Positions 11,190 to 23,900 of a stretch of 64,000 nucleotides of DNA are shown here, piece after piece. Within the stretch, counting starts at the first letter, position 1; every line of letters starts with the position of its first letter. The notes below the pieces were generated by a model. The model was not told the DNA's origin. It ran no database searches and worked only from the letters and a program-made list of their open reading frames with translations. Both the position numbers and the translations under genes were made by a program. The stretch comes from Daphnia pulex (taxonomy: Eukaryota; Arthropoda; Branchiopoda; Diplostraca; Daphniidae): the NCBI RefSeq assembly GCF_021134715.1, contig NC_060025.1:8370001-8434000 (forward strand). Reading direction: 5' to 3'.

Positions 11190-13509
11190 ATGAACTCTGA
11201 CGATGAAGACAGAGACAGCAGTAACAGAGATACTTCATCGATGTCGGACGAAGATTCTGATACCGACATAGCCACAGTTCTTACCCAGCTCATCAGGAGG
11301 TTAGTTAGTTATCCCTTCATGATAGTAGAGTGGCTTGCAGATCATCTTAATATTCAACAATTCTTTCCCTTTCTGGGAAACCACAGTGGCCGAGCTCACA
11401 TTCTTTCAGAAAGAAACTCAGTATTTGAAGAAAGAAACGAGTCTTTCTTTGATTTCCTTCCAAATGCCCAACCACCCCCTGTTGACAGCACACCTGATTT
11501 AACTGTTCTTGAGGTAAAATGAGTTTGTTTAGACATAACAAGAAGGTACCTCTTTTTAATACCAGTTTTTCTCTAGGGGACTGATTTGTACTTATCAACA
11601 TCTCTATCATCAGGAATCTACAAGCACGGTTGCAAATCCCATTCCACTCGTGTGACATCACTACTGTACCAGCGTCAAGTAGGGATGAAGGGTACAGGGC
11701 ATTTTTCTGGTGGAGACAGGAGCTATATTGGCCACAACTATTTGCCTAACAAATTCAAACAAGTTGCCAACTGCAATCACAAAATGTTTTGCGGGACATA
11801 TTCTAAAGATGGCAATATTTTCCTCAGCGCTTCACAAGGTATTACAATTGACTTTGTGTTGCGCAAGAAAAGATTTAATCTTTGCTTTTCTTCAAATTCA
11901 TAGATCGAGTTATCCGTGTGTTTGACACATCAAAAGGCGGATTTGATTGCATAAGGAAAATCCCCGCCCGAGATGTCGGATGGAGTATTCTAGACACAGC
12001 GTTCAGTCCTGATGGACGTTCCATCATTTATTCTAGTTGGTCGGAAGCCAGTAAGTACCTTGAAACATAATTCGACTTAGTAAAAATGTTGTTAATGCGT
12101 TTGGTTCCATTTTCAGTCCACCTTTGTAACATTTACGATGAGGTGGAAAGACATGAAGTTCTCCCACTTTCCCCGGAACTCCGACGGTTTTGTATTTTCA
12201 GCCTTACTTTTTCTCAAGACGGAAATGAAGTATTGGGTGGTGCCAATGACGGCTGTTTGTACATTTACGATTGCGAAAAACGACAGAGAACGCTCAGGGT
12301 AAAATTACTATTTTGTTTCGTACCCACCAACAGTCCTTAATTAACCTCCCATCTTGTTTAGATTGATGCCCACGAAGAGGACGTGAATACTGTGGCCTAT
12401 GCTGACGAAACTTCGCAGATCCTATTTTCTGGAGCGGATGATGGATTATGCAAAGTTTGGGATCGTCGAACGTTGGCGGAAAACGGAGAGGCTAAACCGG
12501 TGGGCATTCTTGGTGGCCATGTTGACGGACTTACGTTCGTCGACTCGCGTGGAGATGGCAGACATTTGATTACAAATAGCAAGGACCAATCCATCAAGCT
12601 GTAATCTCAATACTTGTTTTATCTATCGTAAAAAAAAAAACATTTAAAAAATGTGCGATTAATTAGATGGGACATGCGCAAATTCTCAGGAAACGAAGTT
12701 CAACAAAAGACTAGAATGCTTATGAACGCCCAAAGTTGGGATTATAGTTTCCAAAACGTTCCGTGGAGGCGTAAGTTAACTTTTTGTTATTGTTTATGTT
12801 TAAAATCTCAACTGAATTATTATTCTTTGGCAGTGGCTTCTCCCAAAAACAAGATCGCCGGTGATACTAGTTTGATGACATACCGCGGACACAGTGTCTT
12901 AAGAACTTTAATCCGATGCCGTTTCAGTCCAGCATTTAGCACTGGGCAACGATATATTTACAGTGGTTGTGCAGCTGGAAAAATTTTCAGTGAGACCCCA
13001 ATAACCTAGTATTATCAATCTAAACCAATTTAATTTTTAAATATTTGCAATTTTAGTTTATGATGTCCTGACTGGAAAGCCTGCAGCGATTCTGACTGGT
13101 CATTCTGAATGTGTTCGGGACGTCTCTTGGCATCCATACTCCATGGATATTATCGATTCAGCGGTATGAAATATTATTTCTAATTTTTCTCTATGAATTC
13201 CCAAAGTTTAATCAACCGGGGTAATAGTGGGACGGCCGACACTTCAAGTGGTTCCATTCCTCAGCCGATTCCGAGGACGAAATGGATTTGGACACGGAAG
13301 AGTACATTACCGACAGCGAATCCAACGATTCCAATCCTAATTGGATGCAGAGGCAGCGCCGCTCATATCGAGATGACGACGCGGCTGATGGCGGAGGTGA
13401 TCGCGAAGTGCGTAGGAGTCCACGACTGGCCGCTCGAGCAACTCCACAGACGGCCCGGAGAACGTCACAGAGGCAGCGACAAGCAGCCAGCCGCCGCCCT
13501 CTTTCATAA
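11190..13509 (+). CDS. dcaf11: DDB1- and CUL4-associated factor 11 (WD repeat protein 23)
   Basis: Nine exons: 11190-11513, 11577-11838, 11904-12050, 12117-12298, 12362-12600, 12667-12770, 12834-12989, 13057-13163, 13228-13509. They give 600 aa. The N-terminus is acidic and serine-rich. WD40 repeats fill about residues 150-530, including CGTYSKDGNIFLSAS, GGANDGCLYIYDCEK, SGADDGLCKVWDRRT, TNSKDQSIKLWDMRK and HSECVRDVSWHP. The order and sequence, with the insert LMTYRGHSVLRTLIRCRFSP, match DCAF11/WDR23. Family knowledge: it is a substrate receptor of CUL4-DDB1 ubiquitin ligases and in C. elegans restrains the oxidative stress factor SKN-1. The tail is low complexity and Arg/Gln-rich (QRQRRSYRDDD, RTSQRQRQAASRR), which is likely lineage-specific. 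Confidence 0.93.
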
Positions 13510-14111
13510 GTCTTGTCCGCACCATATATCCTTTAATACAACACACTTGTTTCGAAACACTTCATAACTACAAAAAAAAAACGCAACGCAGTCATTTGTT
13601 TCAATTCTGTGTACAGTTATTGGTGTTACCTTTAACTGAAGCAGGCGTGGTGCGCTCAATTCACGCGCTTCTATCGATACGTTAACCTTCCCTCTTTTAT
13701 TTTACTTTTTTGTGATAGATGATCAACTTCCTCCCGGGTACGATGCATCTAGTTGTGCTGGATAATTTGATGCGTGTGAAACTCTCAAGTAAATGAGAGT
13801 GGAAATTTCCAAGAACAATTCTTCTTGTTATTTGTATAATTATTTTTTTTTTTTCATTTTTTTCTCCTGGGTCTTTTATATGTTTATAAAAAAAGGTCTA
13901 CGTGTACTACTTTTGGGAAGACGGAAATACAGGGCTAAATTCTACGCCAATACGGATTTCTACTCAGCAGAGATTTACAATAACTGCAATTTGATATTTT
14001 TGTATTTCGTCAAACAAGGGCGTGAAAAGACTCACTGTCATATGAGATTGGTAAATCACAACACGGGATGAACTTGGATGATGAAGCCACCTAATTTGTC
14101 AAATATCTTGA
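13510..14111. other. Convergent 3' flanks of DCAF11 and DNAJC25
   Basis: The two genes converge here. The segment holds both 3' UTRs and T-rich runs near 13840-13860, with no further gene. Confidence 0.5.
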
Positions 14112-15188
14112 TTATGAATCGTCAAAGGTGAGTCGGCTCGTTCCTTTCTTCATGTAACGTCTGTACGCTTTGTGGCGAGCAGATTGAGAGAGTTCTCGTT
14201 TCAGATCTTCTTCCTTCTCTGCCTTCCAATCGACTGCATTCGACTTAATCCAAAGTTCCAGTTCGAGATATTCTTCTCGGGTATGGTCCTCAAGAGCATC
14301 GAATTCGAGCTGAGAAAGCTTCAGGTTCTTCTTGATCAAATACAACTTTTCTTCTTCACCGTACTCTTCTTTTCGGATGTCAAACTTGTAGACCCAGATA
14401 ATGTACCAACGGACGTACTGGTAGATGGTGTAGGGCAGAATGATGAGCTGGAACCACAGTATTTGCTTCCAGTCTGGTTTAGAATAGCCTCCGCGAATAT
14501 CCATTTTCTCTTCGATGACTTTTCGAATAATTTGCTCCTTTTCCTCCTTCTCTTTGGACTTGTCTTTGACTTTCTTGCTGGTATTTTCATTGAACAAGCC
14601 TTCTTTCTTGGCAATTTCAAGTGCATGTATCCTGTATTTTTGCACAGTGGTCAAATACTTTATGGCAGTATCATAGCGTTCCCAGGCAGTGTAGTACTGG
14701 ATCCCAGAAATGATGGTGACACACACAGCAAGAATCAATCTGATGTCGACATTTGGAGCTGTACGCCGTCTGTAATATCTGTAGTAATGCATGTACATTT
14801 CTTCTGGATTGTCAACCATGTAGTCATAATCTTCTCTGGAGGCATTATCACTCAGAATTTCATAGGCAGTGGCTATTCTACGAAAATTCTTCTCAGCTTC
14901 TTCTTTAGTCACCTCAGGCCCTTGCACATCAGGATGGTACTTCTTTGCAAGAACTCGATAAGCCTTTCCTATAGCACTCCTAGAGCTCTCTCTCGTCACA
15001 CCAAGCACTAAAATTAAAAAAAAAGAGAAAGCGTTATTACTGAACGTTTTAAAATTAGGTTAACGAAATAGCTCACCATCGTAACAGTTCTCGACTCCAC
15101 AGTAGAGTCCTTCAATCAAGGAATGGACATATGAGACGTTCAAAAAAACGCAGAAGGTAACAATAAATAGATATGATTTCATTTTCAT
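14112..15188 (-). CDS. dnajc25: DnaJ homolog subfamily C member 25
   Basis: Two exons on the minus strand, 15188-15077 and 15007-14112, give 335 aa. The first exon encodes a signal anchor (SYLFIVTFCVFLNVSYVHS) followed by GLYCGVENCYDVLGV. A J domain follows with the catalytic HPD tripeptide in KKYHPDVQGPEV, and then YEILSDNASREDYDYMVDNP. Later hydrophobic stretches (DIRLILAVCVTIISGI and WFQLIILPYTIYQYV) are likely membrane spans, and the C-terminus is highly charged. This matches DNAJC25, an endoplasmic-reticulum membrane J protein that should stimulate an Hsp70. The splice joins GATG to TGCTTGG across a 69-bp intron. The long plus-strand ORF opposite is a shadow. Confidence 0.92.
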
Positions 15189-15639
15189 TATTTTATAAAA
15201 CAATTATTCCTAATACGATCGATCCACAGTCAAAGTTACAATTTTTTGCAGTTTATCCAACAAGTAGCATAGCGGCACATGCCATTGAGCAAACTGACCC
15301 AACTGAACAAACTGTAAAAGTGACAGGAATAGCAGACTACGACACACATTCCTGTCAGCCAACAAGTTCCACGTAATAATAACGGGACAAAAATTGAGAT
15401 GAAAGCTTACTTACGTAACATTAAGTTTATTATTATCAAATTTATTAAAAAAATTTTAGCAAGACAAAATTTTGCTAGAAAAGTTTCAGTAATTTCATTA
15501 AAAATTAGAAATTGGTTTCATTTTTCTGAATATGAATCTGGCAATGTCTACGTTTCATTTCTCCCGCTACGAATTCGCCACTTCTGTTATCTTGATTTTT
15601 AAGTTTCTTTTGGCGAGTGAAAGAGCTACGAGAAAAACA
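15189..15639. promoter_or_regulatory. Bidirectional promoter region, DNAJC25 / ORC5
   Basis: The two start codons diverge and are separated by about 450 bp of AT-rich sequence. A shared promoter is inferred from the geometry alone; no specific factor site was recognised. Confidence 0.4.
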
Positions 15640-17258
15640 ATGGAAATAAATTCCATAAAAGAGAATCTAAAAGCTGAAATACCTCATCGAGAACAACAAA
15701 TTGAAATCTTGGCGGATATCCTTCAAAGCGTGAGACTTGTTATGATTCTTGGGATGTTTACGTCAAATATTTATGAGAACGTGATTGAATTTATTTGCAG
15801 AATGCCCTTCCACCTTTCCTGTATGTATATGGCCACACGTCAACCGGAAAATCGTTAGTAGTCCAACGAGTGATTGAATCTGTGGAACATGTTCAGTATG
15901 CAGCAATTCACTGCATTGAATGCCTCAGTCCACGCTTTCTCTATGAATCTGTCCTTGAACAGCTGGGAAGTCAAGAACGATGTGACAATGCCAATGAATT
16001 TGCCAGATACCTCAAGCAGCTTGGTGATACCAGACCGATTTGTATTGTACTTGATAAGGCCGAAAGGATGCGAGACTTGAGTGATGGAATGATCATCCCA
16101 ACACTGACCAAAATCCCAGAGTTTACAGGTCTCAACATTTGCATCATCTTCATTTCAGAAATCCCCTTTGAGAAGTTTCGGTGTGGCACTGGAAGTCTCG
16201 ATCCCATACAGATATTTTTCCCCCAGTATAGCAAAGGTATTTATTGATTCAATTGTAAACACAACATCTTAATCAACCATTTCTCAAATTTTGTAGAAGA
16301 AATTCTGGATCTACTGATGAAGGAATGCCGACAACCTGAACATTCATCTCTTTACCAGACATATCTTTCCATGATATTGGGTGTCTTCCTGGTGGCTTGT
16401 CGCGATTTCTGCGAACTTCGCTACATAGCCGCGCAGCATTGGGAAGCCTTTATGGAGCCCATCCATTCGGGCGAAATCGACAAAACTCAATCAGTGAAAT
16501 TATGGCGACATCTTGAACCGAAACTTCGCTCCAGTCTGAACCAAGTTTACGTCCGAGGTCCTGATGCATGCGGGACCCAAATAGGCCTGAAAATGGAGCT
16601 TCCATTCTTCTCCAAGTTCCTTATCATCGCTGCCTATCTGGCGAGTTACAATCCGCCCCGTTACGATCGTCGTTTATTCGTCAAAGCCAAAGAAGGCAGG
16701 AAGAAGAAAGACAAAGGTCTCAAGTCATTGAAGAAGCAAAAGTTGCACAACGCCGCCCGTTTGATGGGACCCAAAGTCTTCCCCATCGATCGATTGATGG
16801 CCATTTTCTATTCGATCGTTGAGGAACGAGTTACGCCGTCCCTAAATATATTTGTGCAGGTCTGAGCTCTTTTTTTTTTCCTTGTTGTTGTTAATCGCGT
16901 TATTTTTTGGCCAATTATTTACGTTCGAGATTGTGACGCCTCTTCGTTGTTCGACACACAGATTTCTACTTTGGTTTCCCTAAAGCTCATCACACACACG
17001 GGATCAGCGGCCATGTTTCAAGGAGTTCCGAAATACCGGTGCAATGCCGGTTACGATCTAGTCAGAAGTTTAGCCAGGTAAACATTTAAATTTAAATAGA
17101 TTACCTCCGAGTTCAACCGTTAATCTAGTCCATGTTTTACGATACCAAAAGATTAAACTACTTGACACGATTACAATAATAAATGCTCACAAATTTCTTT
17201 TGATTACAGGACGGTGAATTTCGAGCTGGGACGTTACCTCTACGACACAACTGTTTGA
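15640..17258 (+). CDS. orc5: Origin recognition complex subunit 5
   Basis: Five exons: 15640-15729, 15801-16236, 16297-16859, 16962-17077, 17210-17258. They give 417 aa. The N-terminus (IPHREQQIEILADIL) leads into an AAA+ domain with the Walker A motif GHTSTGKS (about residues 42-49) and a Walker B-like segment CIVLDKAERM where ORC5 has its D-[DE]-x pattern. The C-terminal half is helical and ends ...NFELGRYLYDTTV. The length agrees with animal ORC5 (about 430 aa). It is a component of the six-subunit complex that marks replication origins and loads MCM helicase. The start at 15640 is preferred over an in-frame ATG at 15532 because the extension (MNLAMSTFHFSRYEFATS) is not ORC5-like. It lies head-to-head with DNAJC25 on the opposite strand, about 450 bp apart. 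Confidence 0.93.
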
Positions 17259-17943
17259 TCTTGCTTTAAATTGTAGGCAGTATATTATTTCCCTCACTTG
17301 ATAACAAAAGAAGAGAATTAGCCTTGTATTATATTTATTAAAATTTTTCTTTTTTTTTCTTCAAGTTTTCTTTATAAACCCGTGTCCCCGCCCCCTACAT
17401 CCTCGAGTAAGAGATAACAAACAAGTACACACCTCATTTCTTAAACTTTTCTTTTTTTTTGAAACTCTTAACCGAGTGTCGGAATGATGAAGTAATCAAA
17501 TTACAACCCAGAAAAAGATAAGAAAGGCGACGTTTTTCAATTATATATAAATGTGTTCATGACTAAGACGATTTCTGACCGACGTCTGTTCACAAAAAAA
17601 AACCCTTTATCATATTAGACCACATATGGTCATAAGAGTCTCTGTAATTCGGTGAAGCGATATCAAGTTGATTCCCCCCCTAAGCGGATACTATTTACCG
17701 TCGTGTGTGTGTAAAAGGCGTTGTTTGATTTCTAATCGCCCCAACAAAAAATATATAGCAGCTGATAAGGCACATGTATAAGAGCTACGTCGAGGGCGGG
17801 GTCACAGAGGGGGGAAGGAAATGAAAAGTGGGAAGGGCCAAGCCGCAAACGTTTTTTTGAAAAAAGACCCCGCTTGGGGCTTTTAAATAAACCGGCGAGC
17901 ACACGACGGCAACAGTGCCTTGCCAGACGTCAAGCCAAGTAAG
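17259..17943 (+). promoter_or_regulatory. ORC5 3' flank and fimbrin promoter region
   Basis: The left part is T-rich 3' flank. Near the right end a TATA-like TTTTAAATAAA (about 17880-17890) lies some 25-30 bp before an arthropod-initiator-like ACAGT (about 17911). This suggests the transcription start of the first fimbrin exon. Confidence 0.4.
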
Positions 17944-20900
17944 ATGGCGCTACACCAGTGGAATGGAGCTGCTTCTTCGAATATACGTAAATTTTCCGAA
18001 GAAGAACGACAAGAACTTCGTGAACAGTTTGCCAGCGTGAGTGTGGATATTATTACCGTTATATTCCATTTTTATTTTCACAATCACCACAATCTTTTGG
18101 GTATTTGTGTGGCTTGATTAGCTTAATCAGGTTATACCAGCTCTCGAAAAATTTCGGTTTGAGTAGCAGATGACAGGTCTCAACTGTCAGAGCCCCGCCT
18201 AAGTTAATTGACTTTCCTTATTTCTATTCCTGACACGGCGAAAAAAGAGAAAGAAAAACCTTATTTCTTTTTTTATTTCTTACGAGGAAAGAGAAAACGA
18301 TAAAAGAATGTTTAATTCTTTTCGAATGTCTGAATTTTTCTCGGTCGTTTCCAAAAGCTATGTGGGATTCGACACAGGAAAATGTGATCGTTACCTGCTG
18401 ATATAGCCCACATAGTACATACGTGTGTGTTATATTTGTTTTGTTTTTATCGTATCCGTTTTTTGAATTGAGAGCAAAAGTCGTCAACGATAATTTTTAC
18501 TCGTTTTCCAGCTTTGATTCGATTGTTGAGCGACCGATACTTGTGCATCGGTATGAGTCACGTTTTTCTGTAGTTCCGCCGCCAAATATGGACGTCTCTT
18601 TTTTTTAGTTAACTTTTCTCTTATCGAATCGACATTTCTTGAATCGTTTCGTTGTGTGGACTTCTTGTAAAAAACCCACACGACCGGACATCCTGTCGTC
18701 ACTTTCCCATTCGCCGCTATTCCGACGATTGCGTCACGATGTCGAAACACCCATTTCTGCCATTTTGCGTGATATATACAGTTGGAGAGGCTTTAACAAA
18801 TAATTCCCCAAGTAGTAGTAAAGTCAAGTAAGTACTAGTGGCAGAGCGTTAGATAACAGGCGAAGACAGGAGAATGATTTTCTGGCCTCAAGGAAAAAAA
18901 CAAAAAAGGTTTAAAAAAGAAAAATGATAATTATTGTTTTCCCTAAAATTCTTTTGCCCTTAAACAAGTGGAGTGTCTTGGCGTGAGGAAGATTCTTGTG
19001 TTATTCCTCTGACTCTTTTTAAAAAACAGTCTTGTGTGTGCCTTATATGGCCTTGGTAAAGTAGTTTCCCGCTATGGAAATGAAGCCGAGCCTCGGTCGA
19101 TTCAAGGCCCCCCACCTTTTTCTTCTTCTTTCATCTTTCCTTCCTTCTTCTTCTTCTTTTATCTTCTTCTTCTCCCCCCAACCGACACACATATCTCTTT
19201 TCCAACATTCTTTCCAGCTGCTGATCCTCTCTCCATTTAAGAAGATTTTTTTCCCCCTTTTTATTTTTCAATTTTATATTTTAAATCCCCAAAAAGTTCT
19301 TAAATTTATACCATTTAGATTCTTGGCCATCTTATCGTTTCTTTTACTTGTCACTTTGTTGTGTCTCTTGTCGTATAAAGTAGAGAAATAACCGGTCGGA
19401 CATGGCTAGCTAATCTGCTTATACCTATATTGGACTTTGTTTTCGGTTTAACTGTAGCATTGATTGACTTTGAGGTGACCATCATTTTACGTCATCTCGT
19501 GTATCGTCAGCTTTGGAAATAACTTTTTACTTTATCTCTTCGTGTGTGGGTTTTTTTTAAATTCCAAGTTGTTGTTTGGTTATCCGACTTGAAATTGGAA
19601 GCCCTAATGTGTGTGTTTGACAGTTTAGGGGACAACTGTGCACTGAATAGGGTGTATATAAGGTAGGGGAGGTCTGTGTCGGCATGTTGGCCAAGCATAT
19701 GCTACCGACAACGTGTGTACTATTCTTAATTTTTTATTTTTTTAAAAGTGGGGGGTAGAATTGAACAAACGCCGCCTCCCGCATGGGTTTTTCTTCTTTT
19801 TTTGCCTTTTTTGTTTTTTAATATTTTTCAGGATTTTTAATGGGAATTCTTTTTTCGGAGAAGGTCACGCTCGTACGATCCGCACGCGTACCGACAACTA
19901 CCGCATAAAAGGAAGAATGGTGGACTTTGTAATATCTTGACCAAACGAAACAAAAGTTAAAAATAAAACCCTTTTTTTTTAAAGGAATGCCGAAAGAATA
20001 GAAAATGAAATTGTTTTTTTTTTAGCAGAGCCGAAATATTTCTAAATGTGAAAACCGCGTTCAAAAATTTTCAAGCCCCGAGGGACTTGTGACAAAAGAA
20101 GAAAAAATTCACGACCGAAACAAAAAAAAAGGGGCTTTTTCGGTATTTTGTTTGAGTTGTTGTTGTCATTCCATCATAGAGTGTCATCCTCTCTATCCTA
20201 CTGTTTTATTTTAGTTTTTTTCCAACCACCAAAAAATATTTCTGCTAATTTTTCAAGTCTATAAATTTGTGTAACCATCTAAAGTCCAGTGAGGCGGTAC
20301 TAATGAAACAACTTTCTCTGGAATTCCCATCGTTCCTCCGACCACTTGTCGACTTCCCTAAGCGCCAGCAGCTGCTGCCGAGGAAAAATTTTCTACTTAG
20401 CCAGTCAACAGGAAATGACCCGATATTCGATTACTAATTCCTTTTTTCTTAAATAGCCCAAAGCTGATTCATCGTCACATGATATCCCCTCCGCTATCAG
20501 ACTTATTATTATTTTCATTTAAAAAAAGATACTACATGCTGGGTGACACACTAGAACACACACCCAAGGATTGGTGACCTCCCGCAAAGGACTTGCTTTG
20601 TCGCTTTGGCCACCACCAGGAAACGATTAAACATAATTTTTTATTTTATTTATCATTCCCCCATAATAGTATCGTGTTGTCGGCGTGACTCTTGTGCACA
20701 CAAAAGAATTAAAAAGATGTTTGTACGACTCGGTTATAATGTGGGGCACACGGCGTTTTCCATTTTCATCAATAATTTCGGTTGTTTTTGAATATTTCTT
20801 TTTACCCGCGTCACGCTCACACACGCTCCTTTGATTCGGACTCACGTACTCGGAAAAACGATTTTTATTTCTTATTTCTAGAAAAGAAATGATTTAATAG

Positions 20901-23900
20901 CGTTAGTTTTTTTTTATTTCTTCTTCTGGTCAGAAAAAACAATTTGCGATTCACGAACGCGGAACGCAATTGTTACAGTCACACCGCACAGCACGGCACT
21001 TGATTTTCCAGTTGCCGCTCGACGAGAGTTTGTGCCTTTATTCCGATCGTTTCATCCGTATCATCATTTGCCAGGGCAATAATCGACGAACAAGTTGCAC
21101 ATCTTCTTCCCCCAGCCTAAAGTGGAGTGGAGTGTGTCAGTGGATTAACAACGGCGAGAAAAGAATCAGACGTGTGTGTGTGCAAATATAAAATACGTTT
21201 CTTCTTTAGCCGCTGGTTATCCAAAAGAGCAAAGACTTGCGATTAGAGAAAGAGGATCCGTTCTAGATCTGATTCCGTGCGTGACCGATTTATGAAGGAG
21301 GGCTGTTCTTTTTTTGAGTACATGGCAGTATAAGTACTGGTACTTTATAAGCTAGGACTCGTTTTGTAACGTAACATATGGGGGTACCCTCTACTGGTAC
21401 CATCTGGAGAGAACCTTCCAGGGGCTTCGGCGGAAGAAGAACACACGGCGCAACAACAACACACGCACAGGGAAATTTTGCAACTGGAAATGTTTGTGTG
21501 AAGCCCCGGTTGTGACGGCCAGGGCGAGTTACGTCAAAAGATTTTTTCTTTCCCCTTTTTTGTGTGCCTGTTCTGTCGGTCACGGTCCGAGCCATTCCCG
21601 ATAGTTTCGCAGGGCAATGATTGCTTTAAAAAAAGAAAAACGAGGCTCTTTTTCACGTCCATTGTGTATGTCGGTCCGTTTATTTCGGCTCCTCTCAATA
21701 AACTAGGGCAGAAAGAGCGACTGCTGCTGCTGCTGCCCAGGTGCTACTACTTAGGGCCGGGCCCCAAAAAAATGGGCCTTAAAGCCTCAAGTCGTGCCGA
21801 GATTCTGATTCAGTCTTGAAACCAACTCGACAAACGTTCGACAACGATGGAAATACTCAACATTGAACGCTGGGATAGTTTGGTCGAGTTTCGTCGTGAT
21901 TTGCGCGATGCTCACTACTACCAGCAGGTTGTCGTTGGAGTTTTGATTTAGTGTGGTTGTTTTTTTATTTTTAGTGAGAGTCGAAAATGTTTTCTTGAAG
22001 GATTATTTTAAATTTTAACTTATTTAAATCATTTTATTTAATAATTATTAATTTAACTTTGTTTATTTTTAGATTGATCGAGATGGGTCGGGGTATATTG
22101 AACTGGCAGAGTTGAAACAGGCGCTGGATGTTTGCGGATTCAAAATTCCGTCGTACCAAGTCCGGTTGATGATCGAAGAGGTCGACCGGGAACAGTCGGG
22201 ACCTGGCAAAGGGCGACTATCATTTGAAGAATTTGAACACGTAAATTATCTTCAAAAGAAAAATTTCCCGAGTGTCAATTTAAACTAACGGTTTAAATCA
22301 TTTTTCCTCTTATAGTTGTGCGCCAAATTAAAGTCGCAGGATGTGGCTGCCACGTTCAAAAAAGTCGTGTCGAAGACGGAAAATCTGCAAACGTTCGGCG
22401 GCACTTCGAACGCTTCGTCGGAAGGCACCACTCACACGGTAGGAATTATAAATGAATCCACCGTGGTCTAACGGTGGATGAAATTTCCCTTCACTTTTGG
22501 AAAGGGGGAAATGTTTCCTATTTTATTTAAATATTGATTGTCTAAAAAGATTCGAATGGAAGAGCAATTGGCGTTCTCTGATTGGATCAACACGAACCTC
22601 GGAGAGGACAAGGACCTCAAACACCTGCTGCCTATTGGCTCGACCGGTCGGAGTCTCTTTGAAAAAGTCAAGGATGGTATTCTACTCTGGTACATGAATA
22701 ATGAATGAACACTAGCTATCAAAATAGGCAACTTTCTTATGTACCGATTTTTTCTTTATTAAAAATTATTTCGTGAAGCAAAATCATCAATCACTCGTGC
22801 CCGGATACGATCGACGAGCGGGCCATCAATATGAAGAATTTGACGGTCTACACGATGCACGAAAATTTGACGCTGGCCCTCTACTCTGCCCAGTCGATTG
22901 GCTGCAATATCGTCAACATTGACGCTCACGATTTGAGCAAAGGCAAACCTCACCTGGTTCTCGGTCTCCTCTGGCAGATTATTCGAGTAAGGTTTTAATT
23001 CATTTCAGTCTAAAGAATTGTTTTTAATTTTGTTTTTTAAATTTTGATAGATTGGGTTGTTTAATCAAATCACCCTGGAACACTGCCCAGGCTTGACCAA
23101 CTTGCTGGGCGACAATGAGCGAATTGAAGAGTTGATGAAACTCTCGCCCGAAGCCATTCTCCTCCGCTGGGTCAACTTCCAGCTGGAAAAGTCGGGCACC
23201 AACCGACGCTGCGCCAATTTCTCCGGCGACATCACCGACTCTGAAGTGTATACATATCTGCTGAAGCAGATCGCTCCACTCGATGCTGGCGTCACGATGG
23301 AAGCCTTGAGGGTATTATAAGTTTGTTTCTTCTTCAGGGAAATTATTTTTAAAAACCTCAGTGCTGTTGCGGCTGTGGCCAACTGTTTCTTCTTCCTCAT
23401 CACACACCTGTCACCTTTAGTGACCTCTTGGAAATTCATTTTTTCTCTTGTGCAGGAGAACGATTTGTTGCGCCGAGCCGAGTTGATGCTCCAGCAGGCG
23501 GATAAGCTCGGCTGCCGCAGCTTTTTGACGCCCAAGGACGTTGTCGATGGCGTCTACAAACTCAATTTGGCCTTCGTCGCTAACCTTTTCAACAATCACC
23601 CCGCCCTTCATGCCGATTCATCCGTTCCGTTCGAGGTACATACAGTTTTCTTTTCTTTCGACTTGTGGTGGATTATTTGATATCACACACGTGTCACGAA
23701 CACAGAGAGTATATACATGACCTCACTCCTTTATTTTTCAGGCATTGGAGAATTTGGAAGAGAGTCGTGAAGAGAAAACATACCGCAACTGGATGAACTC
23801 TTTGGGTGTGGCTCCCTATGTCAATTGGCTCTATTCTGATCTGGCCGACGGGTTGGTCATCTTTCAGCTCTATGACGTCATCAAACCCGGTATCGTCAAC

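Noticed and set aside
14172-15011. 279-codon open frame on the plus strand opposite DNAJC25
   Set aside because: It is antisense to a well-supported J-domain gene, is hydrophobic by codon mirror, and has no family match or splice context.
15532-15639. Upstream in-frame ATG for ORC5
   Set aside because: The added residues do not resemble ORC5, and the 15640 ATG gives the usual N-terminus and length.
23065-23535. 156-codon minus-strand frame across fimbrin exons
   Set aside because: It crosses exons and an intron of a secure gene on the other strand.
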